Source: Pricia antarctica
Lineage (GTDB): Bacteria > Bacteroidota > Bacteroidia > Flavobacteriales > Flavobacteriaceae
NCBI GenBank assembly: GCA_011050085.1
Contig: DRGL01000079.1
Span: 1-64,000 of the forward strand
Length of the DNA: 64,000 bases
Direction of reading: 5' to 3'
The translations under genes were made by a program, and so were the position numbers. This document shows positions 8,510 through 16,115 of this stretch, piece after piece. The stretch's first letter is position 1. Each line of letters opens with the position of its first letter. The notes under the pieces are model-generated. The model had not been told where the DNA came from and did no database searches. It saw nothing but the letters and a program-made list of their open reading frames with translations.

Positions 8510-9187
8510 ATGTTACATCCAGCAATTACGAAAGAGGCCCTTTATTTTTTAGGAAAACTTAAAAAAAACAATGATAGGGAGTGGTTTAATGATCATAAAA
8601 CGGAATTCACAGAACATCAAAATGAGGTGAAGGATTTCTATGCTTTGGCAATGGACAATCTCAAAGTTCACGATCAGATAGAAAAGATGAAAATGTTCCG
8701 AATTTATAGGGATGTACGATTTTCAAAGGACAAAACCCCTTACAAAGCACATTTTGCTGTTTCCTACCACCGTTTAGGTGCAGAAAAGCGCGGCGGGTAT
8801 TACATACGTATCAAACCTGGCGAAACTTTTATTGCCACGGGATTTTGGGGCCCTGAAAAGGAAGACCTCTACCGGATACGGAAAGAATTTGAATTGGACG
8901 CGTCTGAATTTAGGGATATCATCAATGAAAAATTCTTTAAAAAGATTTGGGGCGAACTTCAGGGTGATGCTGTAAAGACAGCACCGAAGGGTTTTGATAA
9001 AATGCATGAAAACATAGATCTTATCCGACATAAACAGTTTACATTTTCTCGAAGTTTTACTGATGAAGAAGTAGTATCTCCTTTATTTATCGATGAAATT
9101 GATAAATCGTTCAAGGCCGTTAGACCGTATTTCGATTTTATGAGCGAAGTATTGAATACAAATCTAAATGGGGATTCATTGGTCTAA
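8510..9187 (+). CDS. DUF2461-family protein
   Basis: A 225-residue cytosolic protein of the DUF2461 (TIGR02453) family. The hallmarks are the opening FLGKLKKNNDREWFNDHK, the RIYRDVRFSKDKTPYKAH motif, and GGYYIRIKPGE followed by ATGFWGPE. Function is unknown across the family, although the invariant D..R.F..DK.PYK motif suggests an enzyme or a nucleotide/phosphate binder. Monocistronic. Confidence 0.88.
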   Translation: MLHPAITKEALYFLGKLKKNNDREWFNDHKTEFTEHQNEVKDFYALAMDNLKVHDQIEKMKMFRIYRDVRFSKDKTPYKAHFAVSYHRLGAEKRGGYYIRIKPGETFIATGFWGPEKEDLYRIRKEFELDASEFRDIINEKFFKKIWGELQGDAVKTAPKGFDKMHENIDLIRHKQFTFSRSFTDEEVVSPLFIDEIDKSFKAVRPYFDFMSEVLNTNLNGDSLV

Positions 9188-9312
9188 AAAATAGCAGTGA
9201 GGGATTCAAACAAATAGAAATTCTAATTGACCTCTACCAAATGGTATTTTATAAATGTTAACTATAGATTAAAGATTTTTGATATAATTATGAAAAAAGC
9301 CTTTGCGGTGAT

Positions 9313-9720
9313 TCAAACCAAAGCACTTTCCTCAAACACTTGTACCTGATCTTTTAAACGCTCGATGACCATAGTCATCATTCGTTTATTCAATGCCGAT
9401 GAGTTTTTGATGTAGGTTTCATATTCTTCTAAAGCAAATTGCCCAATTATTATTCCCTTCAGCGAATTTCGAAATTTCATGTTTTTCTGCACTGCATTTT
9501 CGATATAATCAAGGCGCTTTTGTGCTGACAAATGATAAAAAGCATTTTTAAATTTGGTGATGTAGTTGCTGAACATAGCTATAATAAGCGGATTTTGAAA
9601 TTTTATAATCGGCCTTAATACACCGTTCTGAAATTTCTCGTCATCGCTCATATTTTCGGTAACCTTAGCCGAAGGAATTTCTGGACGTATGCTAAGAAGG
9701 TAGTCGGATCGATCGTTCAT
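9313..9720 (-). CDS. conserved helical protein of Flavobacteriaceae, function unknown
   Basis: A 135-residue soluble, mostly helical protein with no signal peptide. It carries the stretches YLLSIRPEIPSAKV, KNMKFRNSLKGIIIGQF and NSSALNKRMMTMVIERL, which I associate with a protein found widely in the family and sometimes labelled glyoxalase. I see no glyoxalase metal ligands or betaalphabetabetabeta fold, so that name is not supported. It stands alone. Confidence 0.7.
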   Translation of the reverse strand: MNDRSDYLLSIRPEIPSAKVTENMSDDEKFQNGVLRPIIKFQNPLIIAMFSNYITKFKNAFYHLSAQKRLDYIENAVQKNMKFRNSLKGIIIGQFALEEYETYIKNSSALNKRMMTMVIERLKDQVQVFEESALV

Positions 9721-9935
9721 GATTGCTTTTCTTGTAAAATTAACGGATTAATCTGTTCTTACAAGCGGTACTGACTTTGAGTTTTGAACCGGTTTATAAA
9801 CAGTCCATGCTTAAATGAATCAAGCTTTTTTTCAAAATTTTAATGCGATAGATTCCCTATCTTTAATAAACATCGTAATAAGAACTGGCTCTCTATCTTA
9901 TTTTTAGGATGCTCCACTATAAAAATTTTCAATAC

Positions 9936-10922
9936 ATGAAACAATTGCTAGTTTGTATACTATTAGTTTCATCTACCCATATAAGTCTGTGCCAAGCCCC
10001 TTTCATTTTTACAGTAAAAGGAAAGCTCGAGGTTGAGAAATTAGGTTTTGCTTTACCACACGAACATGTTATGTCAAATTTCGGAGCGGACCCTGAAATT
10101 TCGGCCCAGTACGATAATAGAGCCGTTTTAAAACAGGTGGTACCTTATTTAAATAAGCTAAAATCGTTAGGGGTAAAGTCGATATTTGATGGTACAGCGG
10201 CCTATTTTGGAAGAAATGCAGCGTTATTAAAAAGCATCTCCACTCAAACGGGCATCCATATAATTACAAATACAGGATTTTATGGTGCAGCCGAAGATCG
10301 ATACGTTCCAAATTTTGCCTATAAAGCATCCGTTGATTCCATTGCGAATGTATGGGTTGATGAATTTAAAAATGGTATCGATAGTACGGAAATCCGCCCG
10401 GGATTTGTAAAATTGGCCTTCGATGCAGGTAGACCCTCCAAAATCGACTTAAAGCTTTTCGAGGCTGGTGTACTTACGCATCTTGAAACGGGTTTGACCT
10501 TGGCCGTGCATACTGGAAATAATCTCAAAGCTGTCCGTCGGCAGTTTGCACTTTTAAAAAAGCACGGCGTCAGCCCCACTGCCTTAATCTGGATTCACGC
10601 CAATAAATCGGACAACGACCGCCAGTTGCTAAGCGTGGCCTCGTCCGGGGCATGGGTTTCGCTAGATGGTGTAGACCCTTACAATATTGACGAATATGTA
10701 GATAGAATAGCACTCTTCAAAAAAAACTTCCTACTGCATAAGGTATTATTATCTCACGATGGCAATTCTTTTCCTCGGGGTGCTGCAATAAGACAGTATC
10801 ATGCCATTGCCGAGATATTGTTACCCAAATTGCGAGAGCTGGGCTATTCAGAGGCGGAAATCCACCAGTTGACCGTTGAGAACCCAAGAAATGCGTATAC
10901 AGTGCGGGTACGGAGCCTTTAA
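9936..10922 (+). CDS. phosphotriesterase-like metal-dependent hydrolase, exported
   Basis: About 328 residues from the ATG at 9936, chosen because a signal sequence (KQLLVCILLVSSTHISLC) follows directly; the upstream ATG at 9909 adds unlikely residues. It has an amidohydrolase TIM barrel of the PTE family: LPHEHV (H42, H44) for the metals, a lysine in FVKLAFDAG at the bridging position, His in AVHTGN and WIHANKSDN, and the catalytic Asp in LLSHDGNS. All expected metal ligands are present, so it should be active, probably as a lactonase or ester hydrolase in the periplasm. The C at the end of the hydrophobic segment (SLCQ) might be a lipobox, but the fit is imperfect. Confidence 0.85.
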   Translation: MKQLLVCILLVSSTHISLCQAPFIFTVKGKLEVEKLGFALPHEHVMSNFGADPEISAQYDNRAVLKQVVPYLNKLKSLGVKSIFDGTAAYFGRNAALLKSISTQTGIHIITNTGFYGAAEDRYVPNFAYKASVDSIANVWVDEFKNGIDSTEIRPGFVKLAFDAGRPSKIDLKLFEAGVLTHLETGLTLAVHTGNNLKAVRRQFALLKKHGVSPTALIWIHANKSDNDRQLLSVASSGAWVSLDGVDPYNIDEYVDRIALFKKNFLLHKVLLSHDGNSFPRGAAIRQYHAIAEILLPKLRELGYSEAEIHQLTVENPRNAYTVRVRSL

Positions 10923-11009
10923 AAATCTCAGGACTTCCCGTTAAATTCCTCATAACTACTTTTAATTCCCGATTGATATCCCTAGCTTTAATTTAAACAT
11001 ACGATTATA

Positions 11010-12365
11010 ATGAAGGAATCTATAAATCCCTATAACGGGAAGAAATTAAGGGAGTTTAAAGAATTGTCGGACAAAGAGATAACTGAAAAAATCGAAGCTG
11101 CACATGCAACTTTTCAAACTTGGAAAAAAACCGGTTTTGACGAACGCGCTATACTCATGCGGAAGGCGGCCGAAGTACTAAAATCGAATACCGATGCGTA
11201 TGCTAAAGTAATGACCCAAGAAATGGGCAAACCAATTTCCCAATCCATTTCCGAAGTAGAGAAATGTGCTTGGGTATGTGAATATTACGCAGAGAATGCG
11301 GAAAAACAACTTCAAGATGAAATCATCGAGACCGATGCGGATACCAGTTATGTACGTTACGAACCTTTAGGGGTGGTGCTTGCCGTAATGCCTTGGAACT
11401 ACCCCTTATGGCAGGTATTTCGATTCGCCGCACCAAATTTAATGGCTGGTAATGTTGGCGTTTTGAAGCATGCTTCTAACGTTATGCAATCTGCCGAAAT
11501 GATACAGGAAATCTTTGAAAAGGCAGGTTTTCCAGAAGGTTGCTTTCAAAATCTCGTTATTGGGAGCGATAAAATACCATCTGTCATTAAAAATAAATTT
11601 ATAAAAGCAGTTACTCTGACAGGAAGTAAGCCCGCTGGAGCTTCGGTCGCTTCCATTGCGGGTGAAAGTATAAAAAAATCAGTATTGGAATTGGGTGGGA
11701 GCAATGCACTTATTGTCTTTGAGGATGCCGATATCGATAAAACTGTGGAGACTTGCGTAAAAGCCCGATTTCAAAATACGGGTCAAAGTTGTATTGCCGG
11801 AAAACGGCTTTTGGTACATGAAGGTATCCTGGACGAGTTTATGAAAAAATTCATTACCCACGTAAGGGAGTTAAAAAGTGGTGACCCTATGGATTCGGAT
11901 ACGTATGTCGGTGTACTCGCCCGTAAAGATTTGGCCGAGGATATTGAAAAACAGGTCAATGATTCCATTAATATGGGTGCAAAACTAGAACTTGGAGGGA
12001 AAAGAACCGGTTTATATTTTGAGCCTACCGTACTTTCAAATGTCACCCCTAAAATGCCACTTTTCAAGCAAGAAACATTTGGACCAGCTATAGGAATAAC
12101 TACGTTCAAGACAGATGATGAGGCCGTTAAACTTTCAAACGACTCAGATTTTGGTTTGGGCGTATCCCTTTTTACTAAAGACATGAAAAGGGTCAAGAAA
12201 TTGGTGCCACAATTCGACGAGGGTGCGGTATTTATAAATGAGTTGGTCAAAAGTGATCCGCGGCTACCCTTCGGTGGCATAAAGATTTCCGGTTATGGCA
12301 GGGAGCTCTCCGGTCACGGTATTAAAGAGTTTATGAATAGAAAAACCGTGTATATTGCACGCTGA
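11010..12365 (+). CDS. NAD(P)-dependent succinate-semialdehyde dehydrogenase family
   Basis: A 451-residue aldehyde dehydrogenase. Catalytic Cys C261 is in NTGQSCIAGK, the general base E227 is in LELGGSNALIV, and the oxyanion Asn lies in VMPWNYPLWQV. The short N-terminus starting SINPYNG is typical of the succinate-semialdehyde dehydrogenase (SSADH, GabD-like) branch in Bacteroidota. It oxidises succinic semialdehyde, or a related aldehyde, to the acid. A TAGCTTTA box at 10983-10990 lies 19 bases upstream and may be its promoter. No GABA aminotransferase is next to it, so the physiological substrate is not fixed by context. Confidence 0.9.
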   Translation: MKESINPYNGKKLREFKELSDKEITEKIEAAHATFQTWKKTGFDERAILMRKAAEVLKSNTDAYAKVMTQEMGKPISQSISEVEKCAWVCEYYAENAEKQLQDEIIETDADTSYVRYEPLGVVLAVMPWNYPLWQVFRFAAPNLMAGNVGVLKHASNVMQSAEMIQEIFEKAGFPEGCFQNLVIGSDKIPSVIKNKFIKAVTLTGSKPAGASVASIAGESIKKSVLELGGSNALIVFEDADIDKTVETCVKARFQNTGQSCIAGKRLLVHEGILDEFMKKFITHVRELKSGDPMDSDTYVGVLARKDLAEDIEKQVNDSINMGAKLELGGKRTGLYFEPTVLSNVTPKMPLFKQETFGPAIGITTFKTDDEAVKLSNDSDFGLGVSLFTKDMKRVKKLVPQFDEGAVFINELVKSDPRLPFGGIKISGYGRELSGHGIKEFMNRKTVYIAR

Positions 12366-12524
12366 AGAACTAAATGGGATAGGTAGAATAAATCAGATTT
12401 AAGGCAATTTGATTCGCTAGCTCACAGTGCTACCTTTTAATTCCAAATGCATGGTAAAATATTGCGGAGTCTTTAATCAATCCAATTAGTAGTACCTATT
12501 TAAAAGATTAAAATTTAATACTTT

Positions 12525-13421
12525 ATGAAATTTGGAAAGGTAGACCGGCCAGAATGTATTGATTTTACTATTCCAATAAATCATCCGGATACGGAGGTTA
12601 TCCTTTCAGAACAAAATACAGATGTATCGCTTACTGTTCATGTGGGTTGTGCCAAATGGAACCGTAAGGATTTGAAAAATTTTTACCCAAGGGGAACAAA
12701 AAATGAACTTGAATTTTATGGCAGACATTTTAATAGTATTGAACTAAATGCAACCTTTTACAGGATGTTTGAAAGGGAGCAGTACGCAAAATGGAGGGAC
12801 ACAACTCCAGATAATTTTAAGTTCTTCCCTAAACTTGTTCGGAACATCAGTCATTTAAGGCGTTTAAATGAACATACTTATCCCATTATCGATGAGTATC
12901 TAATCGCTACAGCAAATCTAAAGGATAAACTCGGGACATTTTTTTTACAGATGCACGATAATTTTGCGCCCAAAAACTGGGATAGAGTAGTGCGGTTCGT
13001 TGAATATTGGCCAAAGGAATTTCCTTTAGCTATTGAATTAAGACATACAGACTGGTTCAACGATGCAAAAGTAGCTCAAGAATTATATCATCTCTTTGAA
13101 GAGAATAATATCGCCAATATTTTAGTGGATACTGCCGGAAGACGTGATATTATGCATATGCGCTTGACCAATAATGAAGCCTTTATTCGATTCGTAGGCG
13201 CTAATCATATAAAGGACTATGCCCGACTTGATGACTGGGTCGACCGTCTTGTGGATTGGAAAAGCATGGGCTTAAAGAACATTAATTTTTTTGTCCACCA
13301 AAACATGGAGTTGGATTCCCCATTGTTATCCGCATACTTTATTACGAAATTGAATAAAAAATTGGGTACAAAACTTCATATTCCGAAAACCTTGATGGAT
13401 GAGTCTTCAGCATTATATTAG
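12525..13421 (+). CDS. DUF72 (YecE-like) protein
   Basis: A 298-residue protein of the DUF72/YecE family, a TIM-barrel fold of unknown biochemical function. Visible hallmarks are VHVGCAKWNRKDLKNFYP at the start, FNSIELNATFYRM, FPKLVRNISH, LGTFFLQMHDNF and the late FVHQNMELDSP. An unusual leader of about 30 residues precedes the core. It lies between the dehydrogenase and thioesterase genes, on the same strand but 58-159 bases apart, so co-transcription is unclear. Confidence 0.88.
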   Translation: MKFGKVDRPECIDFTIPINHPDTEVILSEQNTDVSLTVHVGCAKWNRKDLKNFYPRGTKNELEFYGRHFNSIELNATFYRMFEREQYAKWRDTTPDNFKFFPKLVRNISHLRRLNEHTYPIIDEYLIATANLKDKLGTFFLQMHDNFAPKNWDRVVRFVEYWPKEFPLAIELRHTDWFNDAKVAQELYHLFEENNIANILVDTAGRRDIMHMRLTNNEAFIRFVGANHIKDYARLDDWVDRLVDWKSMGLKNINFFVHQNMELDSPLLSAYFITKLNKKLGTKLHIPKTLMDESSALY

Positions 13422-13436
13422 CCCTAATAATTTTGG

Positions 13437-13444
13437 TAACTTTA
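13437..13444 (+). promoter_or_regulatory. TAACTTTA -7-like box for the acyl-CoA thioesterase gene
   Basis: TAACTTTA ends 34 bases before the ATG at 13479, the same arrangement as for corA and the DUF2461 gene. Confidence 0.42.
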
Positions 13445-13478
13445 CTGTCAAAAATTAATTTTTAAATCGCTACCTACC

Positions 13479-13874
13479 ATGAGATTCCACACTAGAAAAT
13501 GGGTGAAACCAGGAGATTTAAACGCAAATGAAACCTTGTTCGGTGGCCGTGTTTTAGCCTGGATCGATGAAGAAGCGGCATTGTACAGCATAATTCAATT
13601 AGAAAACAAGCGTATTGTCACAAAGTACATGTCCGAAATCAATTTTATGAGTACGGCAACCAAAGGCGACATTGTTGAAATAGGAATCGAAGTGGTCAAA
13701 TTCGGAAAATCGTCCCTAACCTTGAATTGCGAAGTACGTAATAAAATGACCCGCGAAACGATAGTTACCGTTGATAATATTATTATGGTAAATTTGGGTG
13801 AAAATGGAAAGCCGAAACCCCATGGTAAGACAAAAATTGAATTTGTAAAAGATCGTTTGGCAGATCAGGAATAA
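13479..13874 (+). CDS. acyl-CoA thioesterase (YciA/ACOT-like hotdog)
   Basis: A 131-residue single hotdog-fold thioesterase. The signature ANETLFGGRVLAWIDEEAAL corresponds to the N...FGG.LM.W.DE.A motif of the YciA/cytosolic acyl-CoA hydrolase family, with the catalytic Asn, Gly-Gly turn and Asp-Glu pair all present. It hydrolyses acyl-CoA esters, probably as a hexamer. It ends 19 bases from the convergent dipeptidase gene. Confidence 0.9.
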   Translation: MRFHTRKWVKPGDLNANETLFGGRVLAWIDEEAALYSIIQLENKRIVTKYMSEINFMSTATKGDIVEIGIEVVKFGKSSLTLNCEVRNKMTRETIVTVDNIIMVNLGENGKPKPHGKTKIEFVKDRLADQE

Positions 13875-13893
13875 AATCAACCACCGAATAGAA

Positions 13894-15180
13894 TCATTCC
13901 TTTTTCGAAGCCGCTACCGCCTCGACCTCATCCAATACCCGTAATAGATTTTCTCCCCAAAGTTTGGCAATATCCTCTTCTGAATAGTTGCGTTCAACCA
14001 ATTCCTTGGTTACGTTAAAGGTTTCCGAAGCATCTGACCATCCTTCTATTCCGCCTCCACCATCAAAATCGGAACTGATACCTACATGGTCGATACCTAT
14101 CAATTTGACCATATAGTCGATGTGGTCGACGAAATCCGATACATTCACCATAGCTGGGGCATCGGGACGAGTTTTAGCAATTTCATCACCCACTTTGGTA
14201 ACTTTAGGATAATTTTCAATAAAATTTTCCTGTTGTTCATCGGTAAGTGTGGAGAATTTAGAACGTTCGAACCATTCTATTCCCATTGAATCAGCCACTT
14301 TTTCGTAAATATTTTTCATATACTCACCTCTCAGGGAATCTTTTTCCGTATTTAAGTAGGATGGGAAAGCAACGGTCTGAACTACGCCGCCATTTTCCTT
14401 AATAAGCTTCAATTGCTCGTCATCCAAATTTCTACTGTGATTGCAAAGTGCCCTAGCCGAAGAATGTGAAGCAATAATTGGCGCTTCAGAAAGCGAAATA
14501 GTTTGTAGCATGGATTCTTTTGATGGATGCGAAATATCAATCATTATTCCTAATCTATTCATCTCTTTAACAGCACTTTTACCGAGTTCACTTAAACCAT
14601 TATGAAGCCAAATACCATCTTCTTCCCCGGTGTTGGAATCACTGAATTGACTATGACCGTTATGCGAAAGGGAAATGTACCGGGCACCTAAATCATAATA
14701 TTTTTTGAAGTTTGAAATGTCCTCACCCATCGGATATGCATTTTCCACACCGATCATCGCTACTTTCTTACCTATGGAATCAATACGTCGAACATCACTT
14801 GAAGTTAAGGCTAATTCAATTTTATCGGGAGCAATCTCTTCACAAAGCCTATGAATGGCCTCGAACTTGGCTATGGCATTTTGCTCGGCTTTGGCATATC
14901 CCTCGGTCGTTAAAGTGTCTTGCCCCGTATACACGATCAGCCAGGTGACGTCTAAACCACCTTCTTCCATTTTAGGAAGGTTTACTTGGGTTTCAAGACG
15001 TTGCGTGTAGTTTATACTATCAGTAAAGTTGTTGATATTAATATCATTATGCGTATCTATCGTTATCGTTTGTTCATGAATTCTTTTGGCTTTTACGGAT
15101 TGACTTTCTTCGGTTTTTTTCTCCGACTCTACGCAAGAAAACAAGGTTAAAAATCCGAAAATATAGATGAACGACTTCAT
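13894..15180 (-). CDS. M19 membrane dipeptidase, lipoprotein
   Basis: A 428-residue zinc dipeptidase (renal dipeptidase family) exported as a lipoprotein: signal peptide KSFIYIFGFLTLFSC with the lipobox cysteine at C16. Metal ligands visible are DTHNDI (HxD), the bridging Glu in GVENAYPMGE, His in IASHSSARALCNHSRNLDD, and Asp in GIDHVGISSDFDGGGG. It should cleave dipeptides in the periplasm or at the cell surface; Bacteroidota use such enzymes for peptide scavenging. It is divergent from the Hpt operon, which begins about 140 bases away. Confidence 0.9.
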   Translation of the reverse strand: MKSFIYIFGFLTLFSCVESEKKTEESQSVKAKRIHEQTITIDTHNDININNFTDSINYTQRLETQVNLPKMEEGGLDVTWLIVYTGQDTLTTEGYAKAEQNAIAKFEAIHRLCEEIAPDKIELALTSSDVRRIDSIGKKVAMIGVENAYPMGEDISNFKKYYDLGARYISLSHNGHSQFSDSNTGEEDGIWLHNGLSELGKSAVKEMNRLGIMIDISHPSKESMLQTISLSEAPIIASHSSARALCNHSRNLDDEQLKLIKENGGVVQTVAFPSYLNTEKDSLRGEYMKNIYEKVADSMGIEWFERSKFSTLTDEQQENFIENYPKVTKVGDEIAKTRPDAPAMVNVSDFVDHIDYMVKLIGIDHVGISSDFDGGGGIEGWSDASETFNVTKELVERNYSEEDIAKLWGENLLRVLDEVEAVAASKKE

Positions 15181-15323
15181 ATTAGATAGAGATTGTAAAG
15201 ATTATACCTACAAATTAAGCCATTTGACAACATATATACCAGCATAGGTAACATTTAATTGTTAGGGCTTGTATTTATGGGGATTTTTACTATCCCAATT
15301 ATATCCATTCTAATATCCTAAAA

Positions 15324-15734
15324 TTGAAAACAAAAAACCTACTTGACCTTCAGCAACTCTTCGATATTTCATCCAATGGTGAACTAACTATTGATTTAGT
15401 CCCCATTTTAGATGAATGCATGGGTGAGGTAGATCTCTTGAACGAATTGGTGTTACTTTACCATCAAAATGCACTTGAATTCATCGGATCGGCCAAAATA
15501 CACCTAGCCAATTCCGATTTTAGGGCAATGGGTCTGGTAGCGCACAAAATTAAGGCTGGTTTAGCTATGATGCGTACGGATAGCCTACACGCCATTATCA
15601 TACTGGTCCAAAAGGAATGCGCTGGCAGCCAGGATTTAAAACACGTACAATTTCTCTGCGACTGTTTTGCCGATGAATATCCGAAGGTGAAAACCTCAAT
15701 TGATTCTGCCCTGGCCCGTATTAATCAAAACTAA
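15324..15734 (+). CDS. histidine phosphotransfer (Hpt) domain protein
   Basis: A stand-alone Hpt protein of 136 residues. The phospho-acceptor motif is LVAHKIKAGLAMM, matching AHxLKG with H74 as the expected phosphorylation site and Ala-Gly in place of the usual Gly-Ser. The rest is all-helical. The start is TTG at 15324; the next ATG is at codon 33 and would cut into the helical bundle. No histidine kinase is adjacent, so the phosphoryl donor lies elsewhere. It is the first gene of the operon and ends 8 bases before the response regulator, the obvious phospho-acceptor. Confidence 0.8.
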   Translation: MKTKNLLDLQQLFDISSNGELTIDLVPILDECMGEVDLLNELVLLYHQNALEFIGSAKIHLANSDFRAMGLVAHKIKAGLAMMRTDSLHAIIILVQKECAGSQDLKHVQFLCDCFADEYPKVKTSIDSALARINQN

Positions 15735-15742
15735 GGCTAGGC

Positions 15743-16114
15743 ATGGTAAAAAATAAACTTTTATTGGCAGAAGATGACCAGTTGCTGGCGTCACTTTTGA
15801 GTTTCCGACTGAAAAAGGGAGGTTATGAGGTGAAACTGAGTCGAGACGGGAAAGAGGTAAAAGAATATCTAACTGACAATACGCCGGATATTATTGTTAG
15901 CGATATTATGATGCCCTATTTCTCGGGTATGGAACTTATAGCATACGTGCGTAAAGAACTGAATTTACAAATCCCAATTATAATTATCTCATCGGCAGGC
16001 AATGAAGAAAATGTTCTGAACGCCTTTGAACTTGGGGCCAACGATTTTATATCGAAACCTGTAAGTCCTTCCGAACTATTGGTTCGTGTGGCAAGGGAAT
16101 TGAACAAAAGCTAA
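15743..16114 (+). CDS. single-domain (CheY-like) response regulator
   Basis: A 123-residue receiver domain with no output domain. The acidic pocket E10-D11-D12, phospho-acceptor D54 in IVSDIMMP, the Ser pair at 83-84 (switch position) and K105 in FISKPVSP are all present, so it should be phosphorylated and signal by protein contact. It sits between Hpt and the HEAT-repeat membrane protein, with its stop one base from the latter's TTG start, which points to the HEAT protein or the glycosyltransferase as its target. Confidence 0.92.
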   Translation: MVKNKLLLAEDDQLLASLLSFRLKKGGYEVKLSRDGKEVKEYLTDNTPDIIVSDIMMPYFSGMELIAYVRKELNLQIPIIIISSAGNEENVLNAFELGANDFISKPVSPSELLVRVARELNKS

Positions 16115-16115
16115 T

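Noticed and set aside
9313-9720. Glyoxalase annotation for the 135-residue conserved protein.
   Set aside because: No metal-binding His/Glu pattern or repeated betaalphabetabetabeta module is visible; kept as unknown.
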